A DNA stretch of 64,000 bases, taken from Calophaca sinica. Its lineage: Eukaryota; Streptophyta; Magnoliopsida; Fabales; Fabaceae. Position 1 is the stretch's first letter. Each line of letters begins with the position of its first letter. The notes beneath the pieces are model-generated. The model ran no database searches, was not told the DNA's origin, and worked only from the letters and a program-made list of their open reading frames with translations. This document shows positions 47,701 through 56,042 of the stretch, in pieces. A program made the position numbers and the translations under genes. The stretch is taken from contig CM073734.1 in the NCBI GenBank assembly GCA_037113605.1, positions 52,753,985-52,817,984 on the forward strand. The letters run 5' to 3'.

Positions 47701-50700
47701 ATCCCCACTTTCTGTTACATTCCCATTTGTACCCCTATTCAATTCTCTCCATCTCCATCTACATGTTTCCCTCCTTATTACAATTAAGTTTTGGTGGACT
47801 TACGAGCATATATTATGATGGATGAGTGGTTTAAATATGCATGGAGAAGACTCCTAAAAGCACCAATAAAGAGGGTAAATCCGATGAAAACAGTCCAATA
47901 AGATATAGAAAGAGACCAAGGAATACAATAGGTCAAATCACAGAGAGAAATTTGGATTTAAGTGGTCTAACTCTAATATGAAACATGATTCAAGATAGGA
48001 CATTATGGTATCATATGCTCCATGTACCCAACCCAACTTCATAGTGGGAAAAAGCTGTGGTGGTGGTGGTGGTTGTTTAATTCTAGCATCAATCTAAAAA
48101 TAGTAAATTGTAGTACCACGAAATAAGGCAACAAATAAAATACGATTTTAAATATTAAGATGAAGAGAAAACAACACCTTGCCTTAAATAATTTAATATA
48201 AAGATTCATACTGTCTATAGACAACTCAAATTTGGAGCATTTGAAAATCATTAACAGCAAAACATTCCAAATGACATGATTTATCAGCTATGACGGGTTC
48301 TGTCAGCAAATAAAAATAATGCAACCTAAACAAGACATTCATCATGGACCTGGAGACTAAATTCACATATTATACTGCAGATCTCACCTTAATCTTCAGT
48401 TTTGGACTGATTTCAAGATTCCCTCTGAAAATTGTAACTGGAGTTATATTTCGGGTTTTGAGAGCACCAAGCAAATAAATTGGATTGTCCACATACAACA
48501 ATCTTGTAGATGTTTCCTTTGAAAAAATATTTAAAAGACGATCGTTCTCATCCATTATTTTCTTGTTTGCATCTTGACTAAGCTTTCCTCTCATAATTAT
48601 ACTTTCCATTCTCATACCATGGACAATCATTTGTTTAGCAATGGTGGTAACTTGCTCTTCTTTTGTTCCTTCATAAGGATCTTTTATTGGAGATTGTGCA
48701 TTTGTAATAAGACAAAGACGTTTCTTTCCCTTGTTAGTTTCTCCAAATTTTTTTATTAACATATCCATGCCAACAATGACAGCATCAAGAACTAACATCA
48801 AAGTCAAGGTATCCAAAAAAAGGGTAAAAGACTAACCGGGTTCCATTGCAGGAGGAAAGGATCAACTTCCTCTGGAAAAAAATAAAAAATTAACCTTGCA
48901 AAGTTTTGCTGTAGATTACATCCCATAAATTTTAATAAGACAAGCAGAATGGTATTCAGGAAAATATTAACTCATTATACCAATTATACAAGAAAATATT
49001 GTCAACAAAAATTAAGAGAAACAAAGATTTATTCTTGTAGAAGCAATTAAATTGTATAAAAACAGGAGATTTTCAAAGAATTACAGATATATAGCCAATT
49101 ATTATAAAAGGAAAAGAATTAAAATGAAAGATAAACGGCGTTGAGAATACACACTAGGAATTAGAAACACAAATATATGAAATCTTAGGATCTGTTTGGT
49201 TTGAGAGAACGTATTCTGTTTCATTTCCCGTTTTCATTTTTAACTACAAAACTTTCTCCTGTACAAATCTTTGGAACAAGAAACAGAGTGAAAACAATGG
49301 ACGGTTTTGCAATTAAAAGTAAATAGAAAACGAAAACAGAAAATGTTTTATTGAACCAAACAGACTCTATAATCTAAAAGCAAAGAATTTGCCAAAAGGA
49401 ATACTTAAAGTTACAGATGGTCTGGTTGTTTTCCATAAGCAAGTAGCATCAATATTTTAAAGTAGGTCAAAATTCAAAATCATATAATTTTAATTATATA
49501 TATGTATATATATAATAACTTTGTGGATACAATCACCATCAGTAGTTCCTCGAGGCAGTTGTTGTAAAGCCTCAACAATGTCTCCATCCACAACTTTAAT
49601 ATTTTTCAAAACCAGAACATGTTGATATCCACCCACTTCTGTAGTTAGTTCGTTATCAGTGTCTGAAAAAATGTAAACAAAAACATAGGTGAGAGATGCC
49701 TTTGATTAAACTCCAATAACAACAAAACTACAAGCATCTTTTCCCAAAAGGTGAGGTCAACTACATGGATCAAAAAGTGTCACGGTATCCTGTTGTAAAT
49801 CATGTCTAAAAATAAGCCATTCAAATCTAAATCCTTTTTAATGGTTTGAACTGTTTTCTAGGTTTCCCTCTGCCTCTAACTACTAGACTATCCTTCATGT
49901 AATCTACTCTCTTCATCGAGGCTTCTGCTTCTACATGTCTTCTCTACACATGCCAGAATACCTAAGGCAAGATTTACTTCCTTTTCTAAAATAGACGCTA
50001 CCTCAACATTTTTTTTTAATATATTCATTTTTAACTCTATTTTGTTTTGTGTGTCTACTCATCCATCTTAACATTCTCATCTCTACAAACTTGGACTTAT
50101 TTTTTAGTTGGCTTTTTAAGGCCCAATATTCAGTCCTATACGATATCGCAAATGTTATAAATTCATGTAGTAAAATTTTCCTTGATCTTGAGAAATACTT
50201 CATTACAAATAAAGTCAAAGCACTCCTCCATAACATAAGGAAAATGACTGAATTGAAGAAAATAAATAGTACAGTACAAGCACAATTTTTCCAGCTGACA
50301 TATAGCAGTAAATAGTTACAGTAGTAACAGGAAACCAAAATGGAAAAACTCGATTGATAGACACTAGATCAAAATTCTATGTAGGAAAAACAAATCTTAT
50401 TAATAGCACCCTGATTCCCAATCCTGTACTGATGTGATAATAGCAGAGTAGGAAAAGGTCAGACGTTACAAACATTAACGAATGAAAGAATTCCCAAGAT
50501 TTTCGAGACCTGGACTCTCCCACAATAAGTTTTCAATTCACTGATAACCCCCTCCCCGTTTCCATCCATCCTTTATACTTCCCTCTCTTTTAACTAACCC
50601 TAATACTTAACTGTTGTAAGTTATTCTGTTTTGAGGAGATGCCTGCAACTAAGATGTAAGCTCAGCCAGTTGCTGCAGCACCACCTCATACTAATTGCAC

Positions 50701-53165
50701 CACTAGTGGGAAAGAACAAAGAGATTCCAGACATCGGGCCAATCTGTTTGTGCTAATTAGTCAGACCCATAGTACCGTTAAATTTGTTCCAAGCCCAATG
50801 CAATGACATTGGCTTTATTTCTGTTTGGTGTAAACCTTTTGCACTAATTGACATGCACTTCAGAATTTAGGAATTTGATTACAGCTTGTGGGAAGGAATT
50901 ACAGGGGTGATTGAAATAAAATTTGGATCTGAACAAGTCTTTAGAAGGATCATCTGAACCATAGTTACCAAGTTCGGAATACTCTTCGGTACGTGGTACA
51001 CTCGTACGGGAAGGGTATGCGGTACGCAGTACGCTGCCTAACAAGAATTGGGTACGTGGGGGATATACATAATCGGTATGCTTGGGTTTGTGATACGCGT
51101 TATATTAATTCGTATATTATCAATAATTTTTTATCTAATTAAAGCTATAAATTACATGCTACAAAATATAAAATATCATCTATAGAAAAGGAATGGTTTG
51201 ACATCGTTTTAATTTTTCATAAATACAGTGTGAAGTAAAAGAAAATAAAAGGACATGGAAAGCCCATAAAAAAATGGACATAAATAGAAAATGAAAAGAA
51301 TTATGCATTTAATTCTAGAAATTTCTACTTGACTTTACTTTTCCTAGATAGAACTTTTCTTTACCAAGGCAACAGCCATGACACGCGTCTTTGCAATTTT
51401 TCTTTTGGCGAGGTTATCTCTCCACACGGCTATCTCCAAACTTTGTTTTTCGCCTCTTTCACTCTCGACTTTTGGAAAAAGAAGATTATCAGATCGGCGC
51501 TTTCATCCGTTACTACTACCCATTAGAGCCCAGATTCCAGCGAAAAAGAAGGATCTCAAGATGATGTCTAACATCTCTGATAGTTCTTTCCTCAGAACAC
51601 TGGTGTGTGTGGCAAACATGAAAGCCCGGACAACCTTTAAAAGAGAGGAAAACCGAGGGTTCTCTTCCATCACCCACCGGAACAAGGTGAAACAATGGTG
51701 TGTGTGTGTGTGTGTGTCTTTTACCATTTTATTTCATAATTCCTCGCTTTTGTGAATTATATGGAGAATTAGCACGAACCAATTCGCAAAAGTACGCGAA
51801 TTGGTGTACGGTTCGTTTTTTTTTTTTTGTGGGGGGGGGGGGTAGCGAATTATGTTTCACTGATCTGAACTTCTGTCTTAAGTGAAGATATTCAGTTTGC
51901 TGCTGAAACATTCAATGTCACCCTTGCTGTTGCTGTTTGCTGCAGGAACTGCAGAAGGCCAACATATGAGTTGGTCTTATTTTTTCCCCAACCTTCACCT
52001 TGAGGACAAGGTGAAACTTCATGGGGAGGGTATTGTTAGATAACCCCATTAGTTAGTTAGTATTTTATGGTAGATAGAAAGGGCAGGATATCACAATGTA
52101 TGTATATAATAGAAGAGAAGAGAGTTAAAGCATCTTGTCATTTTTTTTGCTGCGCATATGATTACAAGGAGTATCCCTAGTCGTTCACCGAGACTAATCT
52201 CCTTCAGGGGATCTGAAGGCACTCAAAGGTGGATTGACCCCTCCTAACCAGGTATTTTTTTTTTTTTTCATACACAAGAGTCAAAATTTGAACCCCTAAC
52301 TACTTGCTTGATGGACCGAGCCCATCACCACTCGGACCATCCACTCATTTGAATTAAGGATCGGGCCTTTGGGATAGGGAGGTACAAATCCTCGAAGTTC
52401 CACAACATCTTTCAGTAATTGGGGGAGATTTTCTTCCTTATCATTCTAATACAATACCAGGCTCCTATCATCAATGTAGTCAACAGAGCAAAAATTCTAT
52501 TTAGAATTGAGAATTAAACGCACCCAAAGTGGAAGATAATCAAGGAAGATTCGGTAATTTCGTACTCTCCATTTCCGCATTACATATATAGCTAACCAAT
52601 AGAACACCAAGTTAACATCATGCGCTGCGTATTTGCATCATAAAGATTAAAGTAGTTACCTTCTGTTCCAAATAAGACAATTCCCACTTCGTCATATTTG
52701 TTATAGATCAGCTGCATATTATATACATAAAAACAAATAAAAGGATCATGTAATTGAAACTTTTAGTAAACAAATTGGGATAACAACTTAAAAAAACTTA
52801 CAGCTTTGAATAGAAAAGAGGGTGGGGATGATTAATACCTTCTTCTGTACAAGCATGGAACAAACTTTCTCAATTTCAGGAAGAACAGAATGCATGGATG
52901 GGCCCACATCAAGCAGCAAAAGCAACGCTTCCTGTTTTTTATTTTTTGTTTACAGAATTTGACCACAGTAATTAAAAACAAATAACACATTTATGCGTTC
53001 AGAAGCATTGAAATTTAAAATTTAAAAAAAAAAAAAATCCCAAACGATGCTTCCCGAGAAAAGGAGTAAATTAGAGGTAAAACCCTAAACCCAGATGAAT
53101 GAAGCTGGGGAATGCAAAAGGGTATTGGAAAAGGAAGGAAAAAAACGAACCTTATTTCGAGCCAT
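38721..53165 (-). CDS. KU80: Ku80, DNA end-binding subunit of the Ku heterodimer (12 exons)
   Basis: Ku80 pairs with Ku70 to form a ring on DNA ends, starting non-homologous end joining and protecting telomeres in the nucleus. Exons in coding order: 53165-53151, 52931-52839, 52711-52660, 49662-49537, 48791-48388, 41552-41266, 41151-40956, 40838-40632, 39738-39571, 39497-39183, 39007-38877, 38781-38721. Phases join exactly and give 684 residues and a TAG stop, close to Arabidopsis KU80. Residues 1-230 form the von Willebrand-like domain (LLLLDVGPSMHSVLPEIEK, AVIVGMDMLIKKFGETNKGK). About 231-460 form the beta-barrel core (RIKGYRYGPQIVPIS, KVAILRCVWRQGQANVVIGV). About 565-665 are the C-terminal helical region (QDFEAMISRRDSPDW, ALECLVALRKGCILEQ). 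Intron 6 begins GC rather than GT. Introns 3, 5 and 8 carry transposon pieces. Identification is firm; exact splice sites are predicted by eye. Confidence 0.96.
39870..40350 (+). mobile_element. 5'-truncated RTE-type LINE 3' end in KU80 intron 8
   Basis: The insert is bracketed by the 13-bp duplication TGGGGTAAATAAG at 39857-39869 and 40351-40363. It encodes the C-terminus of a plant RTE reverse transcriptase on the plus strand, opposite to KU80: SMLYGMECWAVKRQHENKLN, EMRMLCRMSGNTRRDRIRN, then QSRLRWFRHM and a stop. It ends in GADPT-like codons and a GTTGTTGTTGTTG tail, which is typical for this clade. No poly-A is present, as expected for RTE. Confidence 0.92.
41960..42301 (+). repeat. 5' LTR of the Reina-type element
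   Basis: It begins TGATAGGGAATTGGGC and ends TTCCTATTA, with TG...TA ends. The partner at 46954-47308 ends identically. Confidence 0.95.
42377..46912 (+). pseudogene. Reina-type gag-pol polyprotein, frameshifted
   Basis: The polyprotein supplies capsid, protease, reverse transcriptase, RNase H and integrase. Reading starts MPPKKMENKVNALESEVANL (42377) and shifts frame near 42530 into gag (42550-43341, MFTGEDPVGWIARAEVYFRV). A knuckle beginning CFKCGG is at about 43388, again across a shift. The protease has LLLIDSGATHNFVDSKLV (about 43640). The RT spans 44021-45073 with RMCVDYRALNKVTIPDKFPI, MPFGLTNAPSTFQALMN and FFDD at 44691-44702 in place of the common Y/FIDD. RNase H (FFIESDASGVGVGAILIQ, about 45110) follows a stop at 45071. 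Integrase covers about 45690-46500 in three frames (SMDF-type region, ASILSDRDPLFVSSFW, YHLQTDGQTKV). The chromodomain ends at 46912 (SQVLVHWKGQGVEDATWEDE). Several single-base shifts and TAG codons inactivate it. Confidence 0.93.
46954..47308 (+). repeat. 3' LTR of the Reina-type element
   Basis: It is 355 bp, with 8 substitutions relative to the 5' LTR. An extra 13 bases near 47281-47300 come from duplication of a TTTTCTGTTT motif. Confidence 0.95.
47357..47621. repeat. Tandem duplication, unit about 132 bp, in KU80 intron 5
   Basis: The stretch from AATATTATATATGGGAC to ATCAGAACTGAAAAT occurs twice in direct succession (47357-47488 and 47489-47621) with only one or two differences. The unit lies in the RTE fragment, whose codons (GTAAGACGGTAAAAAGTC) resemble the intron 8 copy. 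The near identity indicates a recent local duplication. Confidence 0.93.
49705..50200 (-). mobile_element. RTE-type LINE 3' end in KU80 intron 3
   Basis: On the minus strand the bases read YRTEYWALKSQLKNKSKFVE, then MRMLRWMSRHTKQNRVKNEY. After a T-rich interruption (about 50010) they read DYMKDSLVVRGRGKPRK-like codons, and the copy ends at GTTGTTATTGG (49714-49724). It runs in the same direction as KU80 and opposite to the copies in introns 5 and 8. No target duplication was found. Confidence 0.8.
50930..51950. other. KU80 intron 3 interior with GC-richer unassigned patch and simple repeats
   Basis: Bases 50960-51100 contain repeated GGTACG/GTACGC motifs. Bases 51360-51690 are less AT-rich and open in two frames without recognisable domains. 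A (TG)n run lies at 51697-51717, and a T-run followed by a G-run at 51817-51843. These could be remnants of an unrecognised transposon or a captured exon. I cannot assign them. Confidence 0.4.
51960..52160 (+). mobile_element. 3' end remnant of a Ty3/Gypsy element in KU80 intron 3
   Basis: The codons NLHLEDKVKLHGEGIVR and a stop at about 52033 match the C-terminus after the chromodomain in many Gypsy polyproteins. The purine-rich CATGGGGAGGGTAT follows the same reading. An LTR-like start, TGTTAGATAACCCC, begins at 52033 and contains a TATA-like TATATAATAG near 52105. The rest of the element is absent. Confidence 0.6.
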
Positions 53166-53278
53166 GGATAGAGAAGAAAAGAGAGTGAGGTTAAGCTTGC
53201 AGAAGAAGATGGGTGATGTTATGTATGCTGTGCTGTGATATGCTGCTGGCTCATTCGTCTTCCCGCTTCAAAGGGTGA

Positions 53279-53290
53279 GCTTAAATACCC
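53279..53290 (-). promoter_or_regulatory. Putative KU80 TATA-like element
   Basis: On the minus strand GGGTATTTAAGC lies about 115 bases upstream of the KU80 start codon, so a start site about 30 bases below would leave an 85-base leader. The transposon boundary at 53344 is only about 55 bases further upstream, so little ancestral promoter remains. This is position-based inference. Confidence 0.45.
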
Positions 53291-53343
53291 CAAGTCAAAT
53301 GAAGGTCCCACAAAATGCAGAATATTGTGTTGGGTTGTAAGTA

Positions 53344-54015
53344 GGCTTTTTTTCCTCTTTACGGTAGTTTTTTTTTTTAATTACCGATCTACCATACTTT
53401 TTCTTTTAAGTACGAGATTATCATACTTTTTTTCCTGTTGAGAAATCGGTTCTGGAGGACCCGATTTCTCAACACAGTTTTTTTTTTTTTTAAATGTAAG
53501 TATGGAAATCGGTCCTCTGGACCGATTTCCTACGTGTTTTATTTTTTTAAAACATTTTAGTATGGAAATCGGTCCTCTAGACTCGATTTCACTCGTAATT
53601 TTTTTTTGGTTTTGTAGTTGAGAAATCGGTCCCTCTGGACCCGATTTCTCAACATGTTTTCTATTTTTTATTTTTTACTCAGCGTGGTTTTAATTTGTTT
53701 TTCTGTTTTGTTTATTTTAATTGGGTGGTGGTTTAGGGTTTTATGTGATGGTTTAGGGTTTTGGTGGAAGATTTTGGTTAATTATTGTAATGGTTAAATA
53801 TTTAAGTTAGTTAATTAACTAATATAGTTAACTTAAAAATAACATTGGCCTAAATAATTCTTTTAATTATTTAATTTAGTTAATTAATTAAATATTAAAA
53901 TAACTAAAAATATAATTGGAAGATAATTAACTCAAACTGATTAAAAATTAAAAATACCAACACGAAAGGGTACAAATACAGATATAAAAAGGGTACAAAT
54001 AAAAACACAAACGAG
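53344..54015 (+). repeat. Left terminal inverted repeat of the MULE
   Basis: About 670 bases match, inverted, the right end at 60510-61042; this copy has extra sequence near 53690-53880. The outer half contains four palindromic units at about 53437-53474, 53504-53530, 53565-53590 and 53618-53652, each with GAAATCGG and CCGATTTC arms. The inner edge (ACACAAACGAG) stops 9 bases short of the transposase stop codon. Confidence 0.93.
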
Positions 54016-54023
54016 GCAATTTT

Positions 54024-55361
54024 TTATTCTTGCTCAGGAGTTCTAGAACGGTTTGGGCACTTATTCTTGCTATGTCCCTCATTTCGACACAATCCACATC
54101 TCTTGGGGTGACGACTCTTTTCCCTTTGATCCATCTCGGTACGAATACGTGTGGATTGTGGACGACCTTTTAGATCTCTCCGCATGGCTGGATTGTGACA
54201 CAATTCAACTCCATTGTACTTTGGCCAGTATGATTCGTGTGGCACTGGTTGGAACTCTTCACGATAAACGTTGAAAACATATTGTAACGTGTACTGGGGA
54301 GGCACATATGTCATGTAGTCGTGATGAACATGGGAACAAGCAGCGATGACGTGTGAACATGGGTAGTGTAGTGCCTGGAATTCGCCATAGTCACACCACT
54401 GTTTTCCCAGATCTACTTTGAATGTCCCTGTTGGTCGGCCTGATGGGGGGCGTCTCAACTTCTTAACTGTGAAAATACTTTGCTCTCGGTTGAAAATTTG
54501 AACTTGGTGAGAGTTGGACATTCCCCGCTCTATCTCAAGTTTTTTGATGACTATGTCTGTGTAAATCTGTAGGATGTCATCATTGCTTGGGCCTGTCTCC
54601 CCTTTCAACGAATTTTGCATTCAACCTGTGATAGGTTGATCGGACTAACGAAGTGATTGGTAGATTCGCGTCCCTTTAATACATTATTGATGCATTCGGC
54701 AAGGTTAGTCGCCATGTGCCCCCAACGCCGCTTCTTCATCCCATGCACGGAGCCATTGTTCCTTTGGGATGTTGTCAACCCACTGACGGCTTCTTCACTC
54801 CATTCACGATTTCACTCTTGTAGTATCGGCTCCCGGTTGAGTCATTGAGTATCCTAAAGAGTTTGAAGGAACAAAAGTCAAGGTTAGTAACGATAGAATA
54901 CAAAGGAATGGATAAGCATCAATGTATATGAAAGGTATATTAACCCATATTGATGACACTTTTTCATGTCCGCATTCTTGAAAGTCCTCATGAAGTTTTG
55001 TGCAATGTGACGAATGCGTACAGGCGTGATGCCAATCAACGTCTAGGTGCCGAACGGCACTCTTTATTGATTCATGTCTATCCGAAATCAAGCGAGCTCG
55101 GTGGGGTGTAACAAACATTCTCAGCGTTCGAGGAAGAAATACCATGCATCTGTAGTCTCACCTCCACGAGGGCATATGCTATAGGAATGGGTTGATTCCT
55201 CCCATCTTGAGCAATTGCCATCAAGAGCGTCCCTCGATACTTGCCATACAACCATGTTCCATCAACTGAAACAACAGGTTTGCAGTAAGGAAATGCGTTG
55301 ATGCACTGTTGGAAGGTCCAGAAGAGTCGATGGAAGGTACCCTTTCCATGAACTAGTTGGC
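54024..55361 (-). pseudogene. MuDR-type MULE transposase (MURA-like), N-terminus lost
   Basis: MURA-like transposases cut and rejoin Mutator ends using a DDE-type RNase H fold. Bases 55361-55080 carry the core: HGKGTFHRLFWTFQQCI, VVSVDGTWLYGKYRGTLLMA with the first Asp, and IPIAYALVE. After a shift near 55165 comes RLISDRHESIKSAVRHLDVD with the second Asp. Bases 54620-54024 carry a SWIM zinc finger (CDYGEFQALHYPCSHVIAAC), then KRCGLCRNEGHSKNKCPNRS, a CX2CX4HX4C knuckle, and a TAA stop. Everything upstream of the core is replaced by an LTR fragment starting at 55362. Frameshifts and a stop near 54600-54950 confirm loss of function. Confidence 0.92.
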
Positions 55362-55860
55362 TGTAACGACCCGTTTCCGGACCGCTACCGAGCTCAACAT
55401 ACCGAGCTCGAGTTACCGAGCTCAACACACCGAGCTCAACTAAACCTGTATGCGATGCGTTTTAAAACGAAACTCTTATGCCTTTTAAAAAAGTACGGTC
55501 TATATTTTTTTTATAAAATCAGCTCGTGCACATCAGAGTAATTACAGCTTTTCGAAACATGATGCAACTAAGACACAAGGCTTAAATTCTAATAAAACAT
55601 ACATGCATATATACCACTCGAAATACTAATGTATACAAAATACAGAGTAGCAAATGTACAAGCTCGGCACACGACCTCTCTCGGCATACGAGCTCGGCAC
55701 ACGACCTCGCTCGGCACGCGACCTCGCGTTCTCGGTACACGACCTCCTCGGCACACCACCTCCTCGGCACACCACCTCCTCGGCACACGACCTCGCTGGG
55801 CACACGACCTCCTCGGCACACGACCTAGCTCGGCACACGACCTCGCTCGGCACACGACCT
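55362..55860 (-). repeat. Truncated LTR fragment joined to the MURA remnant
   Basis: The first about 300 bases, from TGTAACGACCCGTTTCCGG, are almost identical to the start of the solo LTR at 56548. Similarity stops at about 55655, where a minisatellite begins. No terminal TTACA or 5-bp duplication is present on the right, so this is a truncated or rearranged copy that took the MURA N-terminus with it. Confidence 0.85.
55660..55860. repeat. GC-rich minisatellite, about 12 units of 15-17 bp
   Basis: The unit CTCGGCACACGACCT with 0-2 extra bases is repeated about twelve times with small changes (GCATACGAG, GCACGCGAC, GGTACACGAC, GCACACCAC). It creates Arg/Ala/Cys-rich open frames on both strands that are artefacts of the repeat. 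Related GACCTC/GATCTC motifs recur at about 58900-59100 in the solo LTR. Confidence 0.95.
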
Positions 55861-55933
55861 TGCATGTCAAAAATATCACAAGAATTTTTCAAAATACTTC
55901 ATGCATTGAATCTTTGGATGCCCACTGCAAATT

Positions 55934-55943
55934 CTATAAATAC
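55934..55943 (+). promoter_or_regulatory. Putative TATA box of the PMD gene
   Basis: CTATAAATAC lies 100 bases upstream of the likely PMD start codon at 56043, in an AT-rich stretch ending in a CA-rich leader. Confidence 0.6.
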
Positions 55944-56042
55944 CAACACTCTTCGTCAGTTCATCACACACAAATTTTTCTAAATCTATTCAGTGCTTTA
56001 TTTTTTTCTAAAACACACGAGCACACACCCATCACACACTCA

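Larger units (their letters stand above)
41818..48080 (+). mobile_element. RTE-type LINE fragment in KU80 intron 5, split by a Gypsy insertion
   Basis: Bases 41818-41959 read FKYLGSIIQNEREIEKVNHK, which is the RTE reverse transcriptase segment just upstream of the tail described in intron 8. The same copy resumes at 47309 (GTACCACTCAAG...) on the far side of the Reina element. It then shows a 132-bp tandem duplication and degenerate C-terminal codons (about 47820-48060), ending in a GGTGGTGGTGG tail near 48058-48076. It is more decayed than the intron 8 copy. Confidence 0.8.

Noticed and set aside
49890..50040. Possible KU80 exon in intron 3
   Set aside because: The residues match the RTE reverse transcriptase tail, and KU80 joins in phase without them.
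55589..55892. Arg/Ala/Cys-rich open frames on both strands (up to 160 residues)
   Set aside because: They are produced by the twelve-unit GC-rich minisatellite and lack any domain or codon structure. They overlap an LTR fragment.
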